A DNA stretch of 64,000 nucleotides, taken from NCBI RefSeq assembly GCF_017743975.1, contig NZ_JAGHRC010000001.1, forward strand, positions 372,001 through 436,000, given 5' to 3'. A program made the position numbers and the translations under genes. The notes below the pieces were generated by a model. That model was not told where the DNA came from. It made no database searches and worked only from the letters and a program-made list of their open reading frames with translations. Of this stretch, positions 51,282 through 61,315 are shown in pieces. This DNA is from Ruegeria sp. R14_0 (GTDB lineage Bacteria > Pseudomonadota > Alphaproteobacteria > Rhodobacterales > Rhodobacteraceae). Positions within the stretch are counted from its first letter, which is position 1. Each line of letters opens with the position of its first letter.

Positions 51282-51728
51282 ATGCCAACTTACTTTCACA
51301 GCACTGCACGGGTGGTCCTGCTGGCCCTGCTCCTGATTTTGGGGGCGGGGCTTGCCAGAGCCGAGGACATCAATGCGCCCGGCGCCGTGTCCATCGAACT
51401 CAGCAGCGTTCAAGAGAATGGCCAGAGCTGTCTGCTGAGCTTTCTTGCGGAAAATGCCTATGAAACGGACATCGACAGCGCGGTGTACGAGACGGTTTTG
51501 TTCGGTGCCGAAGGGCAGGTCGCCCTGCTGACCTTGCTGGACTTTGCCTCGTTGCCGGCGGGCAAACCGCGCGTGCGGCAGTTTCAGTTCAAGGACATGG
51601 CCTGCGATCAGATCAGCCGCATTCTGATCAACGGCGTTCAGGAATGTGAAACCCAAGCGAACATGGCGGATGCATGTGAGTCAGGTCTGACGTTGAAAAG
51701 CCGTGTGGCGATTGATGTGATGGGGTGA
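51282..51728 (+). CDS. Small secreted protein in the heme operon
   Basis: A 148-residue protein with a signal peptide (VVLLALLLILGAGLARA). The mature part has four cysteines (GQSCLL, MACDQI, VQECET, DACESG), suggesting disulphides in the periplasm. I do not recognise the family. It starts 20 bases after hmuR and ends four bases before exbB, so it is firmly part of the operon and may assist the receptor or the TonB complex. Confidence 0.7.
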   Translation: MPTYFHSTARVVLLALLLILGAGLARAEDINAPGAVSIELSSVQENGQSCLLSFLAENAYETDIDSAVYETVLFGAEGQVALLTLLDFASLPAGKPRVRQFQFKDMACDQISRILINGVQECETQANMADACESGLTLKSRVAIDVMG

Positions 51729-51732
51729 AGTC

Positions 51733-52395
51733 ATGGACGCAACTATCCAAAAAATAACAGAAGTATTAGAGCTAGGCGGGCCGGTTGTCGCCATTTTGAT
51801 CCTGACATCGGTCGCCACACTGTCGTTGGTTCTCTACAAGCTATGGCAGTTTCGGGCCGCAGGTGTCGGCCGCCATATCGAGCTGTCGAGGGCCGTTCAG
51901 GCCTGGGACCGCAAAGAACTGGCTGAGACCCGCGCGCATCTGAGCAAAAGCCGCAGCTATCTGGCCCCAGTGATCACTATGGCCCTGTCCGGTGAGGATC
52001 GCACCCTGTCCGAGCGCGTGGATGCCGAAGCCGAGGCGCGATTTGCGCAGCTTGAACAGGGGTTCAATGTGCTGGACATGGTAGCCCAGCTTGCGCCTCT
52101 GCTGGGTTTGTTCGGCACCGTTCTGGGCATGATCGAGGCGTTTCAGACCTTGCAAGGCGCAGGCAACGCTGTCGATCCGTCACTGCTGGCCGGTGGGATT
52201 TGGGTCGCGCTTTTGACGACAGCCGCCGGGCTTGCCGTGGCAATGCCGACATCCATGGTTCTGACGTGGTTCGAGGCCCGCATGAACCGTGAACGCAGCT
52301 TTTCCAACCGGGCGCTCCGAACTGTTTTTGCACCGGGCCACGCGCAGGATGCCGTTGCGCCAGCCCCGGAAATGGCCCTGGCCCATGGCGCTTGA
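51733..52395 (+). CDS. exbB: ExbB/TolQ-family proton channel protein
   Basis: A 220-residue MotA/TolQ/ExbB protein with three membrane helices: VVAILILTSVATLSLVLYKLW, the central MVAQLAPLLGLFGTVLGMIEAF motif, and LLAGGIWVALLTTAAGLAVAMPTSMVLTWF. It would form the proton-driven motor with the two ExbD proteins and TonB that energises HmuR. Its end overlaps exbD by 11 bases. Confidence 0.92.
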   Translation: MDATIQKITEVLELGGPVVAILILTSVATLSLVLYKLWQFRAAGVGRHIELSRAVQAWDRKELAETRAHLSKSRSYLAPVITMALSGEDRTLSERVDAEAEARFAQLEQGFNVLDMVAQLAPLLGLFGTVLGMIEAFQTLQGAGNAVDPSLLAGGIWVALLTTAAGLAVAMPTSMVLTWFEARMNRERSFSNRALRTVFAPGHAQDAVAPAPEMALAHGA

Positions 52396-52756
52396 ACTGC
52401 GGCGAAAGAGGCGCAGACGCCTGTCGATGACGTCTCTGATCGACGTCATCTTTTTGCTGCTTCTGTTTTTCATGCTGACATCGACATTCACCAAGTTCGG
52501 TGAAATCGAATTCGCGACGGCTGCCGCCGGAGGCGGGAAGCAGGATCGGACGCTCCGGTTCCTCAAGCTCGAAGCCGAGCGCATTCTGGTGGATGGCAAG
52601 CCCGTGACGCTGGCTGACGTTGCGGTACGGCTGGAGGGTGACAAACCACAGACCGCGCTGATCAGTCTTGGTCCGAACGCGACCTCTCAGGATCTGATCG
52701 ACCTGCTTTCGGTCCTTAATGGCGTCGACCAATTGCGTGCACAGGTGATCGGATGA
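52385..52756 (+). CDS. exbD: ExbD-family protein, first copy
   Basis: A 123-residue ExbD/TolR protein. A basic N-terminus (ELRRKRRRRLSM) precedes the single membrane helix LIDVIFLLLLFFMLTSTF with the essential aspartate in SLIDVIF, then a periplasmic domain. The start at ATG 52385 lies inside the exbB end; an upstream extension to 52289 is not conserved. Its stop overlaps the next exbD start. Confidence 0.88.
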   Translation: MALELRRKRRRRLSMTSLIDVIFLLLLFFMLTSTFTKFGEIEFATAAAGGGKQDRTLRFLKLEAERILVDGKPVTLADVAVRLEGDKPQTALISLGPNATSQDLIDLLSVLNGVDQLRAQVIG

Positions 52757-53148
52757 TCCTGCTAAAGCCAAAGGCACAACAGGGCCGAGAGCCAACGATC
52801 GCCCTGATCAACGTGGTCTTTCTGATGCTCATCTTCTTCATGATCGCTGGCACGTTGGCACCGCCGCTGAGCAAGTCGGTGAAATTGGTGGAAACCAGCG
52901 ATCTTGAAGGGCGCGAGCCGCCGGACGCGTTGGTCATTCGCGCCAATGCGACGCTGGAATACCGCGGTGCCGAACTGACCGGTGTTGACGCCTACGTCGA
53001 ACGCGCGTCGATCAACTTTCCGCTGGACGACGTGCGCCTTGTCCCTGATCGCGCCCTGCCTGCGAGAAAGCTGAAAGAGGTCAGCGATGCCCTGCGCGCC
53101 TTGGGGGCGAAAAAGGTTTTTGTGGTCACCGAAAGGGGCGTGCAATGA
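52753..53148 (+). CDS. exbD: ExbD-family protein, second copy
   Basis: A 131-residue ExbD/TolR-like protein. The membrane helix is IALINVVFLMLIFFMIAGTL: at the position where ExbD normally has the proton-carrying aspartate (LIDV) this copy has asparagine (LINV). It therefore probably serves a structural role next to the first ExbD. Start and stop both overlap neighbours by four bases. Confidence 0.85.
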   Translation: MILLKPKAQQGREPTIALINVVFLMLIFFMIAGTLAPPLSKSVKLVETSDLEGREPPDALVIRANATLEYRGAELTGVDAYVERASINFPLDDVRLVPDRALPARKLKEVSDALRALGAKKVFVVTERGVQ

Positions 53149-53885
53149 TACCCAGATCGCGTGGTGTGGCCCTGGGGGCCCTAGCCGTGGCGGCGAGTAC
53201 GCATGTTCTGGCGCTGCAGGATTTTTCTGCCGCTGAACCGGTTCAGATCGAAGGCGGCGGGGCAGGAGAGACCGCCGCGCTGGGCGAGGCGTTCCGGGAT
53301 TATGTGACGGGGTCAACAGCCTCAGCCCCGGTTACTGCGCGACAGCAAGCGGTGACGCCGACCTCACAGCAAGTGGCGGTGCGCCCTGTTGAACAAGCTC
53401 AGGCAGCGCCAATTCGCGCGGCTGTGGCTGTTTCTCAGCCCACAGCAGTTGCGCAGACCCCAAAGGCACGGCCGCCAGAGCCAGCACCAAAGCCGCGCGC
53501 TCAGGTCGCGTCTCAGGCGGGCAATTCCGAAAAGTCCGCGCGAAAGGGCAATGCGTCCGGAACCGAACAAAAGGGCGCTGCCACAGCACGTAAAACAGCT
53601 TCGACCTCTGCATCGCAAGGAAATGCTGAGGCCAGTAACTATTCAGGTCACGTAAAGCGCAAGATTACCCGCGCTCGGCGCAAAACTGTGAACATCCGCG
53701 GCGCGGCGATCGTGCGACTTCGGATCGGGGACAACGGAGCGTTGCTCAGCCTCGACATCGCGCGCAGTTCGGGGTCCAAACGTCTGGATCAGGTGGCGCT
53801 GGCCCAGGTTCGCGCCGCGGCCCCGTTTCAGCCGCCCCCGCCTTCGGCGCGCCGGGATTACACAATCAAGATCGTCGGAAAGTAA
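53145..53885 (+). CDS. tonB: TonB-type energy transducer
   Basis: A 246-residue TonB-like protein. A short hydrophobic N-terminal stretch (GVALGALAVAASTHVLAL) is followed by a long Ala/Pro/Gln/Lys-rich linker (residues about 60-165) able to span the periplasm. The C-terminal TonB domain reads VRLRIGDNGALLSLDIARSSGSKRLDQVALAQVRAAAPFQPPP (adjoining segments). ATG 53145 overlaps the exbD stop. Last gene of the heme receptor operon; the next gene is convergent. Confidence 0.88.
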   Translation: MIPRSRGVALGALAVAASTHVLALQDFSAAEPVQIEGGGAGETAALGEAFRDYVTGSTASAPVTARQQAVTPTSQQVAVRPVEQAQAAPIRAAVAVSQPTAVAQTPKARPPEPAPKPRAQVASQAGNSEKSARKGNASGTEQKGAATARKTASTSASQGNAEASNYSGHVKRKITRARRKTVNIRGAAIVRLRIGDNGALLSLDIARSSGSKRLDQVALAQVRAAAPFQPPPPSARRDYTIKIVGK

Positions 53886-53911
53886 CGACTGTCCTTCTCA
53901 GCCCTGCGTCA

Positions 53912-54706
53912 TCACGGATGGGACCCGGGTTTGGGATCGGACAGAAGACGACGCTTTTCAGCCATGGCCTCGCGGCGGCGTCGCTCAATACCCAGCTTAA
54001 AGGACTCTTCTACGAAATCGATATGGTCGTGGGCCGCTTTGACGGCGCGCTCTTCGTTGCCTTCGATCACGGCCAGCCCAAGCTCGCGGTGCTGTTCCAT
54101 CAGCAGCTTACCGGTTCCGTCGATGGTCTTAAGGAAATCACGGTTGTAGAAAACACCCTGCCGCGTGAGTTCATAGATCGAGGCCATCATATGAATCAGC
54201 GTCGCATTCTGGCTGGCATCTACGATTGCGGCATGCAGGGCAAAGTCGGCCTCGCGTGATGCCAGCTGATCCTTTTCGCGCCAGGCGCGTTCATCTTCGG
54301 CGAGAATTTCGGTGATCCGTTCCTTGTCGGCGCGGGTCGCGCGGCGCGCGGCAAGCTGGGCGGCAAACCCTTCCTGTTCGCGCCGGTATTCGAGATAGTC
54401 AAAAAACGCTGGTTCATGACGTTCATAAAGCGCCAGCAGGGCAGGGAGCATGGCGCTGCCCGTCAATGCCGCGACAAAGGTGCCCTCACCATGTTGGGTG
54501 GTGACCAGGCCGCGTTGTTCCAGAACGGCCAGTGCTTCGCGGAGTTTTGGGCGCGATACCCGCAGGGTTTCGGCCAGGTCACGTTCGGATGGCAGCTTGC
54601 GGCCCTGTTTCAGGATCCCCGACGCAATCAGGTCTTCGATTTGGGCGACCACCGCGTCAGAGAGTGATTCGTGCCCGATTGGTTCGAAAATCGCTGTCGT
54701 GTTCAT
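53912..54706 (-). CDS. FadR-type (GntR family) regulator of the lactate genes
   Basis: A 264-residue FCD-subfamily GntR regulator. The winged helix is DLIASGILKQGRKLPSERDLAETLRVSRPKLREALAVLEQRGLV (adjoining segments); the FCD ligand domain holds the metal-site residues around FALHAAIVDAS, EQHRELGLAV and AAHDHIDFVEE. ATG 54706 (MNTTAIFEP) follows AAGGG; 24 upstream residues are not conserved. It is divergent from a TRAP transporter and lactate dehydrogenase operon, so it is probably an LldR-like sensor of lactate. Confidence 0.82.
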   Translation of the reverse strand: MNTTAIFEPIGHESLSDAVVAQIEDLIASGILKQGRKLPSERDLAETLRVSRPKLREALAVLEQRGLVTTQHGEGTFVAALTGSAMLPALLALYERHEPAFFDYLEYRREQEGFAAQLAARRATRADKERITEILAEDERAWREKDQLASREADFALHAAIVDASQNATLIHMMASIYELTRQGVFYNRDFLKTIDGTGKLLMEQHRELGLAVIEGNEERAVKAAHDHIDFVEESFKLGIERRRREAMAEKRRLLSDPKPGSHP

Positions 54707-55053
54707 CGTGGCTGGCCCTTCGAGTTCAGGTTGCAGACATCTCTTGGTAAACAAAACTAACCTTTGACAGCGTTCCAATCAATAGTGTGATTCAAATGCG
54801 CCTTTTTTACCGACGGCGCGTCAAAGCTTTGAAAACAAATAGAATGCGGCGAAGTATGTGCGCTTTTCTGTCGTGTCAGTGCTTTTGCGATGTTGGTGAG
54901 GCGCCTAATTTTCGGCCTTCAGCGTGCTGATCCAGTGGTAAAGAAAGTTGTTGACTGATTTATGTGGTCAACTTTATTTACCACTTAGGCGCATGTGATT
55001 TCGCGTCACGAGATGATCGGACGTTGTGTTCGACCGACCCTGGAGGAGAATTC
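54707..55053. other. Divergent promoter region of the lactate locus
   Basis: This 347-base region has no credible gene. An in-frame extension of the TRAP gene to 54964 lacks a ribosome-binding site. It holds the long inverted repeat at 54934-54985 and a related GGTAAACAAAACTA sequence near the regulator end (about 54746-54760), which may be a second regulator half-site. Confidence 0.6.
54934..54985. promoter_or_regulatory. Long inverted repeat upstream of the lactate TRAP operon
   Basis: AGTGGTAAAGAAAGTTG (54934-54950) and CAACTTTATTTACCACT (54969-54985) are complementary in 16 of 17 positions around an 18-base centre. Inside it GTTGAC (54950-54955) and GTCAAC (54967-54972) form a second inverted pair. 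It lies 69 bases before the dctP ATG. Confidence 0.65.
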
Positions 55054-56103
<1,050 letters not shown>

Positions 56104-56119
56104 CCTGATCTACTGACGC

Positions 56120-56147
56120 GTCCGGGGCGGCCAGATCTGCCCCGGAC
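56120..56147 (+). other. Hairpin between dctP and the permease gene
   Basis: GTCCGGGGC / GCCCCGGAC form a perfect 9-bp stem (extendable inward) beginning 16 bases after the dctP stop, with no T-tract. It would stabilise the 3' end of dctP mRNA and so favour an excess of binding protein over permease. Confidence 0.7.
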
Positions 56148-56214
56148 ATCCACAGGACCAGACCCTGCAATCCCTTGACCGCGTCCGCGCAGGTCAGCTG
56201 AGCGAGGATTTCCC

Positions 56215-58278
56215 ATGGCCACGCAAAACAACCTCAATGATCCGGTCGAAGCCTATGAAGGGCTCCTGGAACATCCCGATACCGACCGCCAAAAAATCGC
56301 TGTTGCCATAGACACAGGCGTCAAAGCCGTTGGGCATGTGGTGATGTGGGCCAATGTCCTTCTGATGGCTGCGATCTTCAGTCAGGTTTCGCTGCGCTAC
56401 CTGTTCAGCCAGAACTATCCCAAACTGGACGAGATCCAGTGGCATTTCTATGGGCTGGTGACGATGATCGGCATTTCCTATGCCTTGATCACCGACAGCC
56501 ACGTCCGAGTCGACGTTCTGCACATGCAGCTGTCGCGCCGCGCGCAGCGTGTGATCGAAGTGATCGGCATCCTGACCCTGCTGACCCCGTTCATCTATCT
56601 GATGATCGACCAGGGGTATGACTATTTCTACGAAAGTTTCCGCGTCAACGAACGTTCGGACAGCCCGACCGGCCTGCCTGCGCGTTGGGCGTTCAAAGCG
56701 GTCATTCCGATCAGCTTCATCCTGTTGGCCTTGGCTGCTCTGGCGCGCCTGATCCACGACGGACACGCACTGATGTACGGACCGGCCTCGGAACGTGAGG
56801 GCGCGCCGCTGCGCCGAGTTCTGCTGGTGCTGGCTGTGTTCGCCGCCGTCTGTGTTGGCCTGACTTTCCTGGTTGAAACGACCGAGGAAAAACTGGTCAT
56901 CGCGATGTTCCTGACCTTCATCGCGCTGCTCTTTACCGGCTATCCGGTGGCCTGGGTTCTGGCCGGTGTTGGTGTCGCTTATTGCGGTCTGGCTTACCTG
57001 TTCGACAACGATCTGATGCTGTGGACGGGGCTGGAAAGCACCTTTACCGGGCTCGATTACCTGACCCTCGGAGCGGTGGTGAACCGGGTCTATGCGACCA
57101 TGTCCAACGCGGTTCTGGTGGCCCTGCCGATGTTCATCTTTATGGGCCTGATGCTGGACGAATCCGGTGTAGCCGAGCGTCTGATGTCCTCGATGCAGCG
57201 TCTGTTCGGAACTGTGCGCGGCGGTCTGGCGATTACGGTAACCTTGATCGGGATCATCCTTGCCGCGTCAACTGGCATCATCGGTGCCTCAGTCGTGCTG
57301 CTGGGCGTGCTGTCGCTGCCGTCGATGATGCAGCAGAAATACCAGCCGACGCTGGCGGCGGGTGTCGTTTCGGCATCCGGTACGCTGGGCATTTTGATCC
57401 CGCCCTCGATCATGCTGGTGATCATGGCCGACCAGATGGCCTTGTCTGTCGGAGACCTGTTCATGGCCGCCGTCTTCCCCGGTGTCATCATCGGTGGCCT
57501 GTATCTGACCTATATCTTCATCCTGGCGTTGGTAAAACGTGACGCGGCCCCGGTGCCCGAAGGGGCCAAGGCTCCGGACTGGGCCGCCGTCAAGGATGTG
57601 CTGATCGCCGTGATCCCAACTCTGCTGCTGATCCTTGCCGTGCTGGGCTCGATCTTTGCAGGCCTGACCACGCCGACCGAGGCCTCTGGCATCGGCGCAC
57701 TGGGTGCGACCCTGCTGGCATTGGGTTACCGCAAGCTATCCTTGACCAAGTTGTGGAACGTTCTTGTCTCGACCTTCAACACCACCGCCTACATCTTTGC
57801 GATCTTTTTGGGCGCGACCGTGTTCTCATATGTTCTGCGCGAACTGGGCGGGGATGAACTGATCGAGCATGTGGTGCAGTCCACCGGGTTCGGAGCCAAT
57901 GGCACAGTCCTGTTCATCCTGTTCATCGTCTTCCTGCTGGGTTTCGTGCTGGACTGGATCGAGATCACGCTGATCGTGCTGCCCCTGATGCGCCCGATCG
58001 TGAACGGGCTGGGCATCGACATCCCTGGGTACGGTGTTCTGGATGAGCCCGCGCTGGTCTGGTTCGTCATTCTGGTGGCGGTCACTCTGCAAACCAGCTT
58101 TTTGACCCCGCCCGTAGGTTTCGCCTTGTTCTATCTCAAAGGCGTATGCCCACCAGAGATTAAACTGACGCATATCTACAAGGGCATCATTCCCTTTGTC
58201 GTGCTGCAGTTGACCGGTCTGGCGCTGGTGTTCCTGTGGCCCACACTTGCCACGTGGCTGCCATCCGTCGCGTATTAA
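56215..58278 (+). CDS. dctQM: TRAP transporter fused DctQ-DctM permease
   Basis: A 687-residue permease in which the small (DctQ) and large (DctM) subunits are one chain. Residues about 1-215 carry four DctQ helices (VVMWANVLLMAAIFSQVSLRYLF, then GLVTMIGISYALITDSHVRVDVL). Residues about 220-687 are the DctM ion-transporter domain with GVLSLPSMMQQKYQPTLAAGVVSASGTLGILIPPSIMLVI (adjoining segments) and the C-terminal QTSFLTPPVGFALFYLKGV. It would use a sodium gradient to import the dctP ligand. Confidence 0.9.
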   Translation: MATQNNLNDPVEAYEGLLEHPDTDRQKIAVAIDTGVKAVGHVVMWANVLLMAAIFSQVSLRYLFSQNYPKLDEIQWHFYGLVTMIGISYALITDSHVRVDVLHMQLSRRAQRVIEVIGILTLLTPFIYLMIDQGYDYFYESFRVNERSDSPTGLPARWAFKAVIPISFILLALAALARLIHDGHALMYGPASEREGAPLRRVLLVLAVFAAVCVGLTFLVETTEEKLVIAMFLTFIALLFTGYPVAWVLAGVGVAYCGLAYLFDNDLMLWTGLESTFTGLDYLTLGAVVNRVYATMSNAVLVALPMFIFMGLMLDESGVAERLMSSMQRLFGTVRGGLAITVTLIGIILAASTGIIGASVVLLGVLSLPSMMQQKYQPTLAAGVVSASGTLGILIPPSIMLVIMADQMALSVGDLFMAAVFPGVIIGGLYLTYIFILALVKRDAAPVPEGAKAPDWAAVKDVLIAVIPTLLLILAVLGSIFAGLTTPTEASGIGALGATLLALGYRKLSLTKLWNVLVSTFNTTAYIFAIFLGATVFSYVLRELGGDELIEHVVQSTGFGANGTVLFILFIVFLLGFVLDWIEITLIVLPLMRPIVNGLGIDIPGYGVLDEPALVWFVILVAVTLQTSFLTPPVGFALFYLKGVCPPEIKLTHIYKGIIPFVVLQLTGLALVFLWPTLATWLPSVAY

Positions 58279-58290
58279 GGAGGAAGACCC

Positions 58291-59478
58291 ATGCGTCTGA
58301 AAGACTGCCATAACTTCCAGGACTTCCGAACTTTGGCCAAACGCCGCCTTCCGGGACCGATCTTTAACTATATCGACGGCGGCGCAGATGATGAGGTGAC
58401 CTATCGTGAAAACACCCGGGCGTTTGACCGCTGCGACCTGCTGCCCTCGGTCCTGCGCGGGGTGAAGGACGTGGATATGTCCGTCACCGTGATGGGGCAA
58501 AAGCTGGACATGCCGATCTATTGCTCGCCCACCGCCTTGCAGCGTCTGTTCCACCATCAGGGGGAACGGGCGGTCGCCGCGGCGGCCGAGAAATACAGCA
58601 CGATGTTTGGCGTTTCGTCGCTGGGCACCGTCTCGCTCGAGGAGCTGCGGCAAAAGCATAAGAACCCGCAGGTCTATCAGTTCTACTTCCACAAGGATCG
58701 CGGTTTGAACTCGGCCATGATGCAGCGCGCCAAAGAGGCGGGCGTCGAGGTCATGATGCTGACCGTCGACAGTATCACCGGCGGCAATCGCGAGCGTGAT
58801 CTGCGCACCGGGTTCTCGATCCCGTTCCGTCTGACGCTGGGCGGTATGATCCAGTTCGCGATCAAACCGATGTGGGGGATCAACTATGTCACCCACGAGA
58901 AATTCCGCCTGCCACAACTGGATGAGCATGTGGATATGAGCGGCGGTGCCAGCTCGATCGGTGGGTATTTCACCGACATGCTGGACCCGTCGATGAACTG
59001 GGATGACGTGGCTGCAATGGTGCGTGAATGGGACGGTCAATTCTGCCTTAAGGGGATCATGACGGTCGAAGACGCCCGCCGCGCGGCCGAGATTGGCTGT
59101 ACCGGTATCATCCTGTCGAACCATGGTGGTCGCCAATTGGACGGCTCTCGCACGCCTTTCGACCAACTGGCCGAGATCGTGGACGCTGTCGGGGACCGGG
59201 TGGACGTGATGATGGACAGCGGCATCCAGCGCGGGACCCATGTGCTCAAGGCGCTGTCGCTGGGGGCCAAAGCGGTCGGGGTCGGGCGGCACTATCTGTA
59301 TCCGCTGGCCGCAGCCGGTCAGCCGGGCGTCGAACGGGCGCTTGGTCTGATGCGCGCCGAGATTGAACGCGACATGAAACTGATGGGCGTTACGCGGGTC
59401 GATCAACTGACGCGCGCCAATCTGCGGTTCCGCGATCCGGTGGCGGCGCGGGGCGAGGCACATCGGAACGCGGCATGA
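58291..59478 (+). CDS. lldD: L-lactate dehydrogenase (FMN-dependent)
   Basis: A 395-residue FMN-dependent alpha-hydroxyacid dehydrogenase. The signature SNHGGRQLDGSRTPFDQL contains the catalytic histidine and substrate arginine; FNYIDGGADDEVTYREN is the N-terminal block and DSGIQRGTHVLKALSLGAKAVGVGRHYLY the phosphate-binding end. It oxidises L-lactate to pyruvate and feeds the quinone pool. AGGAGG precedes ATG 58291, 12 bases after the permease stop, and its own stop overlaps dld (ATGA). Confidence 0.92.
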   Translation: MRLKDCHNFQDFRTLAKRRLPGPIFNYIDGGADDEVTYRENTRAFDRCDLLPSVLRGVKDVDMSVTVMGQKLDMPIYCSPTALQRLFHHQGERAVAAAAEKYSTMFGVSSLGTVSLEELRQKHKNPQVYQFYFHKDRGLNSAMMQRAKEAGVEVMMLTVDSITGGNRERDLRTGFSIPFRLTLGGMIQFAIKPMWGINYVTHEKFRLPQLDEHVDMSGGASSIGGYFTDMLDPSMNWDDVAAMVREWDGQFCLKGIMTVEDARRAAEIGCTGIILSNHGGRQLDGSRTPFDQLAEIVDAVGDRVDVMMDSGIQRGTHVLKALSLGAKAVGVGRHYLYPLAAAGQPGVERALGLMRAEIERDMKLMGVTRVDQLTRANLRFRDPVAARGEAHRNAA

Positions 59479-61160
59479 GCAACGAGACCCTTATATCCGA
59501 CTTTCGCGCCATCGTTGGATCACGGCACGTTCTGACCGGCGCGCGCGCGACCGAGCGATTCCGCCGCGGGTTCAGATCGGGGGAGGGCGAAGCGCTCTGC
59601 GTCGTGCAGCCCGGCACTCTGCTGGAGCAATGGAAAGTGCTGCAGGCCTGTGTTGCTGCCGACAAGATCGTCATCATGCAGGCGGCCAATACCGGCCTGA
59701 CCGAAGGGTCCACCCCCTCGGGTCGCTATGACCGTGACGTGGTTCTGATCAACACCCGCCGTATGGACACTCTGGTGCCGCTGAACGACGGCCATCAGGT
59801 CGTCAGCTTTCCCGGCGCCACGCTATTTGCGCTGGAAAAGCTGTTAGAGCCGATGGGGCGTGAGCCGCATTCGGTGATTGGTTCCTCTTGCATCGGGGCG
59901 TCAATTATAGGCGGTGTCTGCAACAACTCGGGCGGGTCGCTGGTGGAGCGCGGTCCGGTTTATACCGAGCTTTCGGTCTATGCCCGCGTCGCCGAGGACG
60001 GTGCATTGGAACTGGTCAATCATCTGGGCATCGATCTGGGCGAGACGCCGGAAGACATCCTGTCCAACCTCGACGCCGGTACGTTCGAGCGTAATCCGGG
60101 TGCCACCAACAAACGCGCTTCGGCCAGCGATTACGCGCAAATCGTGCGCGACGTGGATGCCGAAACCCCGGCGCGGTTCAATGCCGACAAGGCCAAACTG
60201 TTCGAGTCCGCAGGCTCTGCCGGGAAAATGGCCGTGTTTGCGGTCAGGCTTGATACATTCGCCAAGAACGAGGCCGAGCAGGTCTTTTACGTAGGCACCA
60301 ACAGCCCCGACGATCTGGCCGATCTGCGTCGTCACATCCTGTCCGAGTTCACATCCCTGCCGGTGTCCGCCGAGTATATGCAGCGCGATGTGTTCGACAT
60401 CACCAAGACCTATGGCAAGGACACGGTCTGGATGATCGACAAACTGGGCACGGACAGGTTGCCCATGTTCTTTGCGCTGAAGGGCGCAGTGGACGCCCGT
60501 CTGCGGCGTATCCCGCTTCTGCGCAATTTCACCGACCGATTCATGCAGATGGCGGTCAGCCTTCTGCCTCAGGTTCTGCCCAAGCGCATGACCGAGTTTC
60601 GCGATGCCTACGAACACCACCTGATCCTGAAGATGAAGGATGACGGCATCGATGAGGTCCGCGCCTGGCTGCCCGGTTTCCTCGAAGGCCGCGATGCCGG
60701 TTTCTTTGAATGCACCCCACGCGAGGCCAAGATCGCCGGCCTGCACCGCTTTGCTGCGGCCGGCGCCGCGGTGCGTTACATGGCAATTCACGCCAATGAG
60801 GTCGAGGATATCATCGCGCTGGACGTCGCCTTGCGCCGCAACGATCGCGATTGGCTGGAAAACCTGCCACCCGAAATCAGCGATCAACTGGTGCACAAGC
60901 TCTACTACGGCCACTTCATGTGCCACGTCATGCATCAGGATTATGTTGTGCGAAAAGGGGCCGACCCCAAAGCCCTCAAAGCCGCGATGTTGAAGCTGTT
61001 CGATGAACGCGGGGCTGAATACCCTGCCGAACATAACGTCGGGCACCTCTACAAAGCCAAACCGGATCTGGCGGCGCACTACAAATGCTGCGACCCGACA
61101 AACTCGTTCAATCCCGGGATAGGAAAGATGTCCAAAGCGCGAAACTATGCAGATGAGTGA
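59475..61160 (+). CDS. dld: D-lactate dehydrogenase (quinone-dependent, FAD)
   Basis: A 561-residue Dld-type flavoprotein oxidising D-lactate to pyruvate at the membrane. The FAD-binding block is VIMQAANTGLTEGSTPSGRYDRDVVLIN (adjoining) and HSVIGSSCIGASIIGGVCNNSGGSLVERGP; the C-terminal membrane-binding domain ends GHLYKAKPDLAAHYKCCDPTNSFNPGIGKMS. Length matches E. coli Dld. With lldD it lets the cell use both lactate isomers. The duplicated phaP segment begins on the last base of its stop codon, so its original downstream region may have been displaced. Confidence 0.93.
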   Translation: MSNETLISDFRAIVGSRHVLTGARATERFRRGFRSGEGEALCVVQPGTLLEQWKVLQACVAADKIVIMQAANTGLTEGSTPSGRYDRDVVLINTRRMDTLVPLNDGHQVVSFPGATLFALEKLLEPMGREPHSVIGSSCIGASIIGGVCNNSGGSLVERGPVYTELSVYARVAEDGALELVNHLGIDLGETPEDILSNLDAGTFERNPGATNKRASASDYAQIVRDVDAETPARFNADKAKLFESAGSAGKMAVFAVRLDTFAKNEAEQVFYVGTNSPDDLADLRRHILSEFTSLPVSAEYMQRDVFDITKTYGKDTVWMIDKLGTDRLPMFFALKGAVDARLRRIPLLRNFTDRFMQMAVSLLPQVLPKRMTEFRDAYEHHLILKMKDDGIDEVRAWLPGFLEGRDAGFFECTPREAKIAGLHRFAAAGAAVRYMAIHANEVEDIIALDVALRRNDRDWLENLPPEISDQLVHKLYYGHFMCHVMHQDYVVRKGADPKALKAAMLKLFDERGAEYPAEHNVGHLYKAKPDLAAHYKCCDPTNSFNPGIGKMSKARNYADE

Positions 61161-61210
61161 TGTGCGCGTGAAGGCAAGTCATTGATTTCACTTTTGGTTC
61201 GATAATTTTT

Positions 61211-61250
61211 CTGCATTGCAGCGAAAAAACCTTGCAATGCTGCAATGCGG
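61211..61250. promoter_or_regulatory. PhaR-type sites in the duplicated phaP promoter
   Basis: CTGC-ATT-GCAG at 61211-61221 and CTGC-AAT-GCGG at 61240-61250, identical to the sites before the first phaP. The duplicate should therefore remain under PhaR control. Confidence 0.7.
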
Positions 61251-61315
61251 CATTCATATTGTCCTTACGCTGAGGAAAGCCGGGGTGGGCCCGGTTCGGC
61301 AAAAGGATTTGTAAA

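Noticed and set aside
57826-59463. 545-codon minus-strand ORF antisense to the TRAP permease end and lldD
   Set aside because: Shadow of two well-defined genes on the other strand; composition (His/Gln/Arg-rich) typical of antisense frames in high-GC DNA.
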